Source: Omphalotus guepiniiformis
Lineage: Eukaryota; Basidiomycota; Agaricomycetes; Agaricales; Omphalotaceae
Length of the DNA stretch: 64,000 bases
Direction of reading: 5' to 3'
NCBI GenBank assembly: GCA_028554645.1
Contig: JAQOOI010000064.1
Coordinates: forward strand, 2,356,001 to 2,420,000
Translations under genes and position numbers: made by a program
Notes under the pieces: generated by a model
Seen by the model: the letters and a program-made list of their open reading frames with translations, nothing else
Databases searched by the model: none
Told to the model about the DNA's origin: nothing
Shown here: positions 37,010 through 50,255 of the stretch, piece by piece
Numbering within the stretch: position 1 is the stretch's first letter
Layout of the letters: each line of letters starts with the position of its first letter

Positions 37010-40000
37010 CTAACCCGAAGTCCACACAGTCACAGTATCAGCAAACCCATTCGCATTGTCCTCGTTCCGGGCCACTCCCTTGTATCCAACAGATATGGGG
37101 TATCTGGTGCCGACGGTGCTCAGCGAGTAGAGTTGAACGCTCGAGTTGTCGTCAATATCGACGATGTGTTGCTGACAAACTCCCTGGTCAGTGCATGCTA
37201 TCGAATAGTCATTGAAAAAGCTATATAGGCCAGCCCCTAATAGTCTCTAATAAGCGTTTCTTCCAAGCATAGATAATTTGCGTGAGACACTGACCGTTGA
37301 TGAAAATGTTCTGGGAGTTCGCAATGCTCAAGCCCCAAGAGGACGATAAGTCGTTTGGAAAGGAGGGGTCATTGTATCCAGGATCGAGGCTAAAAGGAGC
37401 GGGTGCAGCGGGAACAGGTTGATTATAAGGCTGGATATTTTGTTGTTACGATGGTCCACCATTTAGACCAAGTAATTCCTTCTCACCGATTCAGTCTGTA
37501 TCAAGCCCAGATAATGATTCTTCGCATTCGCTAGGCGATATTGATATATCGTGTGATGCTCCGCTGTGCGATCATTCAGTAAGTGGGCGTGCTCAAAACA
37601 AAGTTGACTGACAAGCTATAGATTTCATGAGCATCTTCGAAACACCGTCATAAAGAAACAGACGTACAAGTGCCAATCATCCATACAGGGCCTTGAGACT
37701 CGGATAGAATACCTCGACCCGCATAAACGGCCAGCTGGGACATTCCATCATTGTCAAGATCATGATCTGCAACCCAGATCCAAGTTGGCTTTTGGAGAGT
37801 GATGAGAACACCGTCAACATGAGATATATTCCCTTACCTCCAGATACGCAGTGGCAGTTTCCGTAATATGCAGAGACAAAAATGCGGCCGAGCACCGCTG
37901 GTAATCAGTGCATCCAGGAGGAGATTGCATATCAGTTCCGTCCGCTGAAGTCTGCTGAGTCCAAAGGTGATAGCATATTCATTGAAATCTCACCTCCGCC
38001 GAGTCTAACCAAACTCGTCAGCAGCACCACAGTGCAGAACGAATGACATGACTGACCGGAAATGAGTGTCCCACATTCCAGCTCCCGCTTTCAAATTGTC
38101 GGGTTCCGCGATGTTCCATTCAACCATGATGGCGCCGGGGGCTACAAGAGGGCAATTAACTACAACCTAGTTTCACAGGCATGCAGACGAACTCGGTCCT
38201 TTTGTCGAGAAAATAATGTCGCTGACTTCAATGATGCCTTTGTCACCCTTATTTCCGACCTTGACTGCGACCTGTGGATTACTGCCATCCGCAAAATATG
38301 ATCCCGTTGCAGCAAAGATGGACCAGGCTTCACCGGTAATACGAGAACCAGACGGGATGACAAGAGTCGACGTGATGAGGTAAGTGCCAGCGTCAACAAA
38401 GATGAGTTTATCGTTGGCATACTAGTTTAGCGGTTTGTCAGATTACAATGCGAGCAATACGAGGCGAAAGCACCTTGTCGAAAATTGTCTGGAGGGCCTT
38501 CGTATCATCTGTTTGTCCATCACCTTTCGCTCCTTGGTCTTTAACGCTGACGATTTGATCAAGCGAATAGTCCTCATACTGGGGACGGCCCCTGCTAACG
38601 ATCGTTCCGTCGTTGTTCAGCAACGACGGAGCCTTGTACGGAGGGGGAACTTCGCCTTGAGTAAAAGTATAACTTGTGTCGGATCCCTTGTATACATTTC
38701 CTTGAACCCAAGTCTCGATGACTTTTCTTCCCTGTACATTGCCGTCAAGAACAGGCTGTGATTGACCGACGACTCCAACAGCAACTTGAACGTTGTTGAG
38801 CTCGATATTGTTAAGCACTAGGGATCCAGCGAGGCTATTGACACTAGGCTTTGAGGTACGAAGAAATGTTTGCGTGTTAGATGCAACAGCATCAATGATG
38901 GTTTCGGCTCCAACAGACTAATGAAAAGCGTGGTAACTCGAATGAGATCTTTGAGGTGCACAGAGAAATGCCCGAGCTTACTTGAGCTGAGGGAGTGGTT
39001 CCCCCGGTAGCAAGGTCGAAGCCGATCTGCCAGTTGCGTCAGGGAAGCTTTTACTGAAACCATGAATGGTAGACTTACCCCGCAGTTATTGAAAGTGATA
39101 CCTTGAAAAGTCCAGCCTAGCCAAATTTCTACCTCAGTATAAAGATATGTGGAGCCTATCAGTCTGCTCGCACCCCAGTTCCATAGACCGTAAACGCCAA
39201 TTTGCGCGTTGTTAATCACAACGTTCCGAACCGTGAACCTATGAAGCTCTATAGGATTGACGGTTCAGTGAGGCAACAAACAAGACTTACTGCTGGTTGC
39301 CACACCAGATGGCGAACTTGCCTAAGAAGTGATTGGTTGGGATGGTCAAGATGGGGGATCTAGTAAGGAGTAATATACGTACCTCCATTGAAAACGAGGT
39401 CACCCATGAAACCTCCGCTAAGTCAATACATCAGGACTGAATATCCACGAGGAACCATGTATCTACCTTCCGTTCTCCATCCAAATACCTTTGCAGATAG
39501 TGTCAGCTAAAGGTCTAGTAAAAACTGGGATAGATAGAGTACCTTGATGAGTAGTATTCGGGTCGGAAGACATTTGGAAGATGATGTTCTGTAAGGATGT
39601 GCCTTGGGATACTTGCCAGTGTATACCCGTTCCTTGTGCCACGTTTGCCGGAACTCTGGTATACAGAGACATACATCCATACCATGATTAAGCGCGCCAC
39701 CACTAACACATATACTCACCTTCGGACATCAATAACAAAATTCTTGACGGAACGATAGCTGCATTCAAGAAAATTCAGATCCAAGAAACCTTGTGACAAA
39801 GGCAGTCAAATTCTCACAAATTGTTCTGGTTAACGAACCATTGCCTTCCCCCTCCTCCAGGAATATAAGGATCTGCGTCTGTAAGGCATTAAGTGACACA
39901 CAGCATATAAAGAATGGAGGACTCAGAGGTCATCATTGCGAAACATACCAATAACTGCTATGTCGTGAAAGGACTCGTCAGCTAAAAGTACAGGAGGATT

Positions 40001-40605
40001 CTTCGCGTCCCCAAGCAGCTGTGTATAGTAGTATGGAGTGATCGAATTCTTGAGTAGGTAATCTCTGAATAGACACCATATATGCGTTGAATTGGCGATC
40101 GAGAGGTTGGAATGCTTACCCGGGAGGAAAATAGACGACTGCTGGGGTCAAACTAGCGATCCATCCGGATCAGAGAAGCGACCGCCTTTCTGAAGAAACG
40201 AATCGCGTACGTAGATGAGCTACATTCTCCTCCTCCGCAACGATTCCCGTCCGAAATAGCCCGGCTGTATATCCCGTGTCCTTCAGTTGATTTGAAGAAG
40301 GGCAGCAAAATGAGAACTTACTTGATTGCAGCACTATCGTCAGTGACACCATCCCCCTTCGCTCCGTAGTCTTTCACATTTCTGAAAACTTGATACGAAG
40401 ATGGATTCGGATGAAAAGCAGAAGTCCCTTGATGCTTGATAGATGCACGCCAATACAAATCTTCAGCGCCTTTCGGCACCGAGTCGCGTATTGAATTGAC
40501 CATTATTGCTTGCTTCGGCACAGCTGATATGAACGGGCTTGAGGGGACAGCACCTGCGAAAGGTATTGCACTCAGAACGAAGGAAACCCAACAGAAGACT
40601 AACAT
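37010..40605 (-). CDS. Glycoside hydrolase family 55 exo-beta-1,3-glucanase, secreted
   Basis: Degrades beta-1,3-glucan of fungal cell walls or storage polymers. The start at 40605 gives a signal peptide (MLVFCWVSFVLSAIPFAGAV). There are two tandem pectate-lyase-like beta-helix domains, each opening with the family hallmark: FRNVKDYGAKGDGVTDDSAA in the first (about 40370) and VKDQGAKGDGQTDDTKALQ in the second (about 38500). In between are NAQIGVYGLWNWG, TFQGITFNNCG and related helix turns. The C-terminal part has SRITGEAWSIFAATGSYF, EWNIAEPDNLKAGAGMWDTH, CCTWVAD-like segments and a final VTVWTSG with stop at 37010. Full-length for GH55 (about 750-800 residues). About fourteen introns, several very short exons. 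Confidence 0.9.
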
Positions 40606-41361
40606 GATGAGTGAATCAAAAGTGAAGCTCTTACTCCGGCTTTTGTACTCTGGACGACAGAAGCTGAGATGAAAGAAACGTCCTATTACGCCAATAACCT
40701 GCCACCGACAAAGAAGTCATGAGTACAAGAATGTGGAATCAGAAAGGAGAAAAGATCTTACTCTGATTCCGCTCTGACAGCAAGAAGATCGTCGTGTTAT
40801 GCTGATTCTCAGTTCTGGGCCACCACGATCGAACTAGTCATTGGTCAGAAGTTGAGCTCAACGACACTCTATCTCTTGAAGATTCTACGTGGAAATTAAT
40901 GAATGTGTATTCATGCGATTACACTCGTAGCGCTGAATGCGGAGGTAACTTGACTGATCACTACAGTTGTAGGACCTGCACGAACGGGAGTCAAAGCTGG
41001 CGCTGAAGCGCTGACAATATTCCCACGATTCTCAGTCCAGGCTTGGCCATGCCAGTGCCACTTTTTCAGTCCAGGACCAGTCTAACCTTTCCTCATCTGA
41101 ACTCGCAAGAAATCGTAATATCGAAGGCGATATAAGTGATCATCACAACCACGGAACCGTTCAATGACCGCACAGTGGCAATAGTCATCCTCCGAGTCCG
41201 AGTCCATGGCAAAGATGTATGCTTGGCCAAATGAAAGTGCAATCTCCCATCAGGCCTGCTACAAGCGTATATCCACCTTCCAAGATGGGTAGTGTACGAA
41301 TATGCTTAAATGGACGCTCAACGTTACAACTTCAGGCACCTTGGCGGACAAACGACTACGC
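40606..41361. other. Promoter region of the GH55 gene
   Basis: About 750 bp upstream of the GH55 start and downstream of the MIF relic. No coding segment recognised on either strand. Confidence 0.45.
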
Positions 41362-41958
41362 CTACAAATTCTGCAACGTAGTTCCTTTATATGGAACCGT
41401 AAGATCCGTCAATAACAGACTAGCAAAACGTTCAAAAAAGCTGATACTTACACTAGGTTAGCCACTCCAGGGTCAATATACGTTGTGCATTACACACGTT
41501 GGAGACTTCCAGACCGACACAGATATATATCGATGCTCATCGATGCATCACTCACCGTGATGAATCCCCGATGAACAGGAACACGCAGAGTCGTCTCGAA
41601 ATGCCTAAAGAGATTTTCACTCTACTTCTTGTCGCCCCTCGGGATATTACGCAAACCTGGTCTGTGTAGCAAGAAATCCAGTCAATTTCGCAATACACTC
41701 ATACGCCGCAGTGAATAGCAAGGAAAAATTTGCTTACAACGCAGGATCCAAAGTCCCCTTGAACGTCACAGATTCTCATAGGTTGCGTCGAAATAAGACG
41801 CAAAATTGTTGGATCTCCGAGAGTCACCCGTGGTGATCCATAGCAGAACCTGTAATTTCGTCGTTACTCGAATCCGGCAAGTTCTGTATACAGTGATAAC
41901 TCTTACATAACTTTGTGCAGTTACATCGTTGTTGAAGGCTGAAATCCACACAAGGAAT
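41362..41958 (-). pseudogene. Decayed MIF/tautomerase-family gene
   Basis: Pieces of a macrophage migration inhibitory factor-like tautomerase occur in correct order on the minus strand. They are a proline-led start-like segment (IPCVDFS, about 41958, with ATT where ATG is expected); YFDATYENL then TFKGTLDPA, separated by a frameshift with TGA (about 41770); RNIPRGDKK, an in-frame TAG, then SENLFRHFETTLRVPVHRGF ending near a GTGAGT donor (about 41535); DPGVANL (about 41465); and YKGTTLQNL with stop at 41362. The family expects a continuous NLxP...YS..LF..FE..L.VP..RGYITF.DPG.ANLGYKGTTF. A frameshift, a nonsense codon, a lost start and a degraded last acceptor argue for a pseudogene. Confidence 0.65.
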
Positions 41959-42724
41959 GACGATTCCCAAGGCTACTGCCGCACCCGAACGTTGGTCTTT
42001 ATATCGAGAGCTGGCATCTCGAACTAGACAAAAGCTGTGTATCAACTTTAAGCTAGGTATATATTCTCAAGTATACATTCCTCGGAACCCCGACCACGAA
42101 TTAATCGGCTGTGCATCATTCCTTCTAACCTCAAGTAGCCGTGTAACGCGTATGCATCCGCATTCATCAGCCTCTATTTTTCTAAATGAACAACAGTCAA
42201 ACGTTACGCGTTAAGCCCTATGCTCAAAATTTGCTGATCAACCCCGAAGTGTGCCCAAGCAATACCCCAAACTGGGCTCTTTTCATAACACATACTCCTA
42301 CCAATAACGCTTACAGCAAACGCACTCAACACCTGCACATGCGCGCATTCACAGATGGGACCGAAAGATGCTCGTCGGAATATAAGCAGTTAGTTGAGGC
42401 CGGGAGAATTTAAAGTAGAGGGAAACCCAGCGTCTAGGTTCAATTATAGCTCGAGAAACTTGATGCTCAGCTAGTGATTTCACTCACCTACCGCTTAACA
42501 TCAAAAGACCACTCCTCAGACCTCACCCGCCAAAGCAGTGAGCCGCGGGCACCATTATTCTGAATGGCACTGCCAGAGTTAGAAAAATCGGAAACTCCGA
42601 CGATGCTATTATCTCCCAAGTGCTGCTACAAATACAAAACAGTGTGTGACTTCCTGCCGTTTCTTCGTTCATACAGATTATTCAGAGTCTATGATTCTTA
42701 TCGTAGAAATGATAAGCGTAACCT
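41959..42724. other. Spacer between MIF relic and glutathione reductase 3' end
   Basis: About 770 bp with no supportable gene. Open frames here are short and without family features. Confidence 0.45.
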
Positions 42725-44572
<1,848 letters not shown>

Positions 44573-45108
44573 AAGAAATAAAGAGGTTAATCCACCTGCA
44601 GTAACCTCTGGTTTGGTCTGTAAGAAGCTGAAACTTGCGACAGCGTCGCACTTGAAAAGCGAAGGGGAGTGATAGCGGAGAACGCCAGGTTTTAGTAGGC
44701 TTGATATAGGCTTTAGTCAAGCCTCTAATTGTGCAGATAAGTAAGCTAGCTCGCACGATGAGAACCGATCGTACAGAATTGCGAAATGATGCATAAGCGC
44801 GAATGAGCGATCATGTGACAATCAGGTGATAACGCGGGAATTTCGAAACCTCCGAACACCAACATTTCCTACCTCTGCATATGATGATCAATCTACGTCG
44901 AATCTTCCACCTCAAATGCAAGGGAACGAGGCGGCTAGGGAGAAACATACCGATGAGAGCGGCGAGGGTAAATTTAACCGTATGAGTTATATTGATTACG
45001 GTTGTAACAGTAAACACTGAATTATGAATAGATCATGAATAAGTATATACGCTGCTTAGGCTGATAAACTTCTAATGATCCGTCCAATGGTGCTAAGCAC
45101 AATACACC
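44573..45108. other. Upstream region of glutathione reductase
   Basis: Both flanking genes are on the minus strand. No coding sequence is recognised. A minus frame at 44556-44756 (MRASLLICTIRGLTKAY) is presequence-like but I found no frame-keeping splice to the reductase. Confidence 0.45.
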
Positions 45109-46592
45109 TCACCAACCCTCCTCGCCTGCCCGGCGTCCTCTGAAGTTACACTCAACCAGCAACTCGACAAGGGCGTGCTCAGGATTATCATAGAAGTCCA
45201 AATACGCCCATCCTCTTAATCGAGGTTCATCTGAACTCGAACCGCGCTTCTCGTTGCCATTCCCCGTTGGAGCAAATGCAGACCCATTTAGCATATCCAA
45301 AATCCATTTACCGACTCTACTATTGACTCCCTCAACGCCTAACCCAACTTTGGGCCACCCGAAGCCTTGTGCAACAGTTGGTGGAGCGGCGAAGGGGAAG
45401 GATGCGGCGGAAAAGTAGGTTATTGAAAGAGTTGGTCTCAAGTCGTCTTTCCCAGGTGGGAGGAGCAGTTGCGTAGCGAGCGCAACTTTCTCTGGGATGT
45501 ATAAAAACGAAGGAATTCCGTACCTACACACCATACTATGAGCGCAGGAACAAAAGAGTATTAGATGTAACAACGTACCAATCGTGTGTTCGTACATGTG
45601 TATTTTTACACTCCCATGTGAACCCATCTTTCTCGCTATCAGGCCACGTCGTAGGATGAATACCCAATCCCTCAAGTCCATTCTCCCATCCTGACCCGTC
45701 CCCACCAAATCGACTGAACATTACAACCTTGCCTCTCACCTCACCCAGCGTTGGTATACGATTCTCTAGGAAGAACATATCCAGCCCGCCCACCCCTGCC
45801 GACATCTCCTCGTGCACTGCTTGGGAGAAGATCGGAGGCGGGGTGTCGGCGAAGTCTTCTTGCTTCAAGGACATGACGATGGTTTCTCGATTGGAGGAAG
45901 GTGAATTGAGGAACGCGTGTATTGTGGAGAGGATGGTTTGGAATGGGGTCTTCTCGGGGTATACGCCGTGGTATGCAATGAGGCGGCCTTTAACGACTGC
46001 GAGACGGATATCTAAGATACGGATACCGGACTGTAGTTGGACATCAAGTGGTGTGGAGAGGGATTGACATTGTGAAATGGGCCAGCCATAGAACGCCATC
46101 CTGCAGATTGCAGTGTCAGTTCTATAGTGTAGGATAAGTAACTACACGTACGTGTCGTGAGTTCCGGGTAGGAGGAGTGAGTGTAACGGTACAGAATCTG
46201 GCATCTCTGACAGAAACGAAGCAAGATTTCTCTTGGGAAATATAGTAAGTTTATAGTCACTTCGGGCGTTCTGTTCCAAAGAGAATAATGAGCACAACTC
46301 TCGAACCTTAGCATGCTCAGTTGAATACCCGAGTCAGAAATATCCGCCATGGGCAATCATCTGGCACCTTCACTGCTTGCCACGATGCGCTCAGTACCAG
46401 AGAGATCCTCATAAGAGGACTTGCGGGGTTTACTGAGAGGTCAGATTCCTTGGAGTTATGAAGTGAAATATGCCGACAGTGTTTGGGTAGAGATGTAGAC
46501 TCTGGGTGCGAAGGCGACACCAATATACTCTGGTGTTGATTCCATGAACATAGTATATCTTCGGTGGTGAGATTGAGCAGAGTGACGTGCAT
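45109..46592 (-). CDS. PLC-like phosphodiesterase (PI-PLC X-domain type)
   Basis: TIM-barrel phosphodiesterase of the PI-PLC superfamily. The start at 46592 gives MHVTLLNLTTEDILCSWNQH; a first exon ends PWRIFLTR at about 46317 and joins in frame (GTATTC...GAACAG, 57 nt) to NARSDYKLTIFPKRNLASFL. Then come HSLLLPGTHDTMAFYGWP with the first catalytic His, LQSGIRILDIRLAVVKGRLI and AYHGVYPEKTPF with the second His, RETIVMSLKQED, and FLENRIPTLGEVRGKVVMFS. The C-terminal exon has FGWPKVGLGVEGVNSRVGKW and ends at 45109. There is no signal peptide. The substrate is unknown; the single-domain form resembles bacterial PI-PLC more than eukaryotic multidomain PLC. Confidence 0.85.
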
Positions 46593-46978
46593 GGTTAGAC
46601 TTGGAGTGACAAACTGCTACGGAGAAAGAGTCTATCGAAGATAGTCATCTATATACCAAACAGAAGCGCAATAATTCGTAGACCCATGGCGTAGTGGTTG
46701 TAATGGCCCGAACGTGGGAATGTGAGGTGGTTTACATCAGCGAGTCATACGATTCGCGCGCTGGTTCAAGACTGTCCCCTCCAGAAAACTTGGTGTCCAT
46801 CGCCCCCCGCTCTGTAAAGAACGGTCTGGGCTTGGAATAATATGCACTTGACGGTCCAGGGAAGCAATTCCGCAATCCGCAGTGCTGACCGAGTTAGTCT
46901 TAGGAGATCAGGGCGTGTCGGCAGTCGCGCGGTCTGTACGCGCCTCTCACAAACCTTTTTCTTCTTCTTTCATCGTAC
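46593..46978. promoter_or_regulatory. Divergent promoter region PLC-like / RAD1
   Basis: A 386-bp spacer between opposite starts. It contains the tRNA-like sequence above and a CTTTTTCTTCTTCTTTC pyrimidine tract (46955-46971) just before the RAD1 start. Confidence 0.45.
46680..46780 (+). ncRNA. tRNA-like sequence with Pol III A and B boxes
   Basis: TGGCGTAGTGG at 46687 matches the A-box consensus (TRGYnnAnnnGG) and GGTTCAAGAC at 46763 matches the B box (GWTCRAnnC). A variable-arm-like hairpin lies between them (GCGAGTCATACGATTCGC, 46740-46757). The 75-nt spacing is long for a tRNA without intron, and I cannot form a convincing 7-bp acceptor stem or T stem. It may be a degenerate tRNA, a SINE head, or chance. 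It sits in the divergent PLC/RAD1 promoter. Confidence 0.35.
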
Positions 46979-48657
46979 ATGTCCCAACAATCGCAAGAAA
47001 TTGCTCCTGCGAGTGCTCCAAATTCCTTTGATTTCTTTGATATTTATGCTTGCAATAGGTCTTGAAAGCATATGTACACGACGTGAGATATCTGAGCGCG
47101 TTATTGCGCGGCGTAAATTTTGTCAATGTCAGCATCTCTTCATGCACATCCGCTCGAAAACCAGTTATCTCGTGCATTCTGACATCTGGCTCATCGCAAG
47201 AGGGCAACTGTGACCATCACTGAGCGGGGACTGGTCGTTATCGTTGAGGAAGCTCGAACACTTCTAGGTGGCTTATGCCTTTCTCTTCAAGCCTTGCGAT
47301 TTCCTCATCGTTCATTTCTAGGCACTGCATATATATTCTCAGATGTGTTCGACGAATTCGCCTATAACCCAGAAATATCACGCGTCCCATCGTCTCAAGA
47401 ATCAACCGGTGTCGGCGAGGGCGAAGGCGAAGGCGAAGTCTACAACGCAGCTTTCGAGATCCCGCTCAACACTTTGCTGGAATGCCTTAACATATTCGGG
47501 ACTGCAGGGGGCTCTGCGACTGCTGCAAGCAAAGGCGGGAGGTTCAAGCCATGGAAAAAGCCCGGAGACGAATCCGATGGGAATGGCAGCGGGAGCGATG
47601 AAGGGGGGAATAACGATCGTAGCAGAAACCGTAAATCAGGGGGAGGGCGAATGGAGCAGTTTCTTGGTAGGTCGGAGAGAAAGACGAGTATGCGGTTGAC
47701 GTATACGGGGGCGGGGTATCCACTGACGTTGCTCATGTGGGTTGTCGCAAAGAAGTGTTCTTCTGCAGGACTGACATGCTTTACAGTGCGGAAGACGCTA
47801 CTGGACCCACTACGACATGCGAGATTGTGACCTTTGAAGCTGAACCTCACCTCGAATTACCTTTTGACTCGGAACGGACGTGAATTGCATTCACTTTCTC
47901 GCTAATGTGTTTGCTGAAATCTTTCTCGTCGCTTCAAGGATTCTCAAAATCATTCTCAAGGCAAGCATTCATTCTACTGTCCATCTACTGCCCTTTCTAA
48001 ACCCTGAGCTAGTCTTCCTGGCTTCGAGACGCTCTCTCCGAGCTCGACCCCTCCTGCGACAAACTGACATTCATCGGCAATCCACCCGATGCACCTCCTG
48101 ACCCAGGTACAACAGCAAGGCAGCAACAACGAGCTCGGGCGCAAGCAAAACCCATCCTGCGTATTGAAGCCGCTGGGACGTTCGGTAACACCGAGGTAAG
48201 AGCCCATTCGCTGCGCATATAAGCTTCGGATATTTGACAATATGATATGATTAGATGGATTATCCCAACGACAGAGATGTACTGGAATCTTTCGAATGTG
48301 TACAGCCCGTCAAATTCAGGTTCGTCGTCTTCTGCTATTCATTTTCAGTTTTCAGTTTTCAATCAATCAGTCAACTCTTCTCTGTCTTTCTCGTAGCTAT
48401 CGTTTCACGCATGTCATCCGCGCTATGCGTGCACTACAGAGCTCAGTCAAGACCTCACTGCGCATCGACGATGAGGGGCTGCTGAGCCTCCAATTTCTGA
48501 TGCCTTCGCCGGTTTCGAGGTTGAATCCTACCGGAGGTAGCTCATCGTCGAATTTTATTGAGTTTAGGGTGCGTTGTGTCATTTTGTTTTGATTAGTGTC
48601 ATAGAATGTGATGCTGAGTGATTGTTTAGGTGCCTCGCGCTGGACGACGATACATGA
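46979..48657 (+). CDS. RAD1: DNA damage checkpoint clamp subunit RAD1 (9-1-1 complex)
   Basis: PCNA-fold subunit of the RAD9-RAD1-HUS1 clamp loaded at damaged DNA. The ATG at 46979 opens MSQQSQEIAPA; a short first intron leads to HDVRYLSALLRGVNFVN, then (after 47140-47208) RATVTITERGLVVIVEEART and TAYIFSDVFDEFAYNP. Next come AAFEIPLNTLLECLNIFG, an inserted Lys/Gly/Ser-rich loop (GRFKPWKKPGDESDGNGSGS) and TSMRLTYTGAGYPLTLL. After further introns come FDSERTVLKIILKASWLRDA, PVKFSYRFTHVIRAMRALQS and SVKTSLRIDDEGLLSLQFLM, ending CLALDDDT with TGA at 48655. The charged low-complexity insertion is longer than in yeast or human RAD1. The exact first splice is ambiguous. Confidence 0.85.
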
Positions 48658-49081
48658 TTATGACTCGACGATAGAAAGACACGCGAACGGCGAACTTGTA
48701 AGATGGGTGTACGAGGGTAATACTTGTATTGAAAATCCCCGCCACGATCGGCAAATGACTGATGCACCTGCGCTTGCGGTTTGCGTGGAGCAAGTGAAAG
48801 ACGCGTACGAGGGGTAGCGGTCAAGTTGGTTGAACATCGTAGCTGCATAGATAATACTGTACTTGACAGATCTGACACACGGTGCTACCAATGACTCTCA
48901 TTGCATGACCCACTTGTCGCAGGAGGCTTTATCATCGCAAGATTCACAGTCAAAGGTCAAATTTCAGCACAACTTTGCGGTAAACGGCAAACCATTCTTA
49001 GTAACTTGCCAAGTGACTCCTCCCTATAAGTAATGAACGTTTGAACCTTGCATCCGCTTTCCACCAAGTACCATAACGCAA
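48658..49081. other. Spacer between RAD1 and the next plus-strand gene
   Basis: Both genes read on the plus strand, so this is a RAD1 3' end plus the next promoter. Nothing else recognised. Confidence 0.45.
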
Positions 49082-49916
49082 ATGGCCGCCAGTGCACTCA
49101 AGTCGCCAATCATCTCCGAAGTCCTCAAAATCGCTGTCGACCGCAACTTCAACCTCGCCTCGTCCACATTCGCGTCTCTACGCGCGACAGCTGCCCAAGC
49201 GGGCGTCAAGGAGCAGTATTATGGTATTCCGATAGATGAACCGGAGCACCTATGTTGGGTTATTCGTGCGTTTCTTCCCCGTCCATCTCCTCTTAGGAGT
49301 ATTGGTATTCGTTGCTGATGCTTGTAACTTGATATGTACATAGAATGGCCTGCAGATATGAAACCCCATCCCTCCGAATATCAAGGCTCCACAGGCGATT
49401 TCCGTACGCTCGTCAATAAGCTTGACAAGAACAACAAACCAACGCATTGGTTCTTCCCTTTCGAGTCTGCCGATCAACCTCGACCTGCGTTAGTCGCGCC
49501 AGTATGCCAATTCGTGCGTAAATCAACATTTTATTCTCAACTCGAGTACGAATGAATATATACGTGTTGTACTTAGGCTATCCTCAACCTCAAACCAACA
49601 ACCGTGACAGTAGAAATACTGCCTTCCCTGCACAAGACTTTCACTGACTGCTATCTCGCTCCTGATGGTGGCTTCACGGGTGGTCACTGGAGTATCGCGC
49701 AGAATGATGATAGAATGTGTTATTACTATCTCGGGTGGGAATCTAGAAAGGTACGGTCTGGATTTGAGCGTTGTGACTGCAGGTTCTGACGAGGGTACTT
49801 AGCTTCACGACCTCTACGCTAACACTCCGTTGTTTGATGTCGAGATCGATAAGCTTATGCCACATATGGCTGGTGGATGGGCGTATTATGTCAAGCTTAA
49901 GCAGGAGCTTAGCTGA
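49082..49916 (+). CDS. Conserved-looking protein of unknown function
   Basis: Starts MAASALKSPIISEVLKIAVD at 49082 and joins over three introns to QWPADMKPHPSEYQ, then NKPTHWFFPFESADQPRPAL, VCQFAILNLKPTTVTVEIL, and HWSIAQNDDRMCYYYLGWES. It ends AGGWAYYVKLKQELS with TGA at 49914. No signal peptide or membrane helix. The layout of alternating beta strands and amphipathic helices in two halves, with a repeated Y-Y-x-GWES-like strand, resembles stress-responsive dimeric alpha/beta-barrel proteins (ABM type), but I cannot confirm this from sequence. Each splice keeps the frame, which supports a real gene. Confidence 0.65.
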
Positions 49917-50255
49917 ATCTCAGAAGCGTGAACACACCCTGACTGTCAACAAGAAAGTACATGCCCAGTGGGGGCTCGAGTCTTCGTCAAACTGAAGAAT
50001 GAAGCGATTACTTTCAGTCTAGGCACCACCTCCGTTGGCATCCTTGGGTGAAAAAAGGAATTGTATTGGTTTGCAAGCCAGCCGAATATCTATATTAATG
50101 CCAATCTGAGTACAAGTTCATAAAGCTCGTCAATGTCAGGGCCGATCCATATATCTAGATACCCACTACGATATTCAGTTCAGCCACAAGTAATTTATAG
50201 AACGATTATTCTTCATCGTATATCCTGACGGCCGTCATAGAAATCTATATTCCAT
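49917..50255. other. Convergent spacer
   Basis: 3' ends of the flanking genes meet here. AT-rich, no coding segment. Confidence 0.5.
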
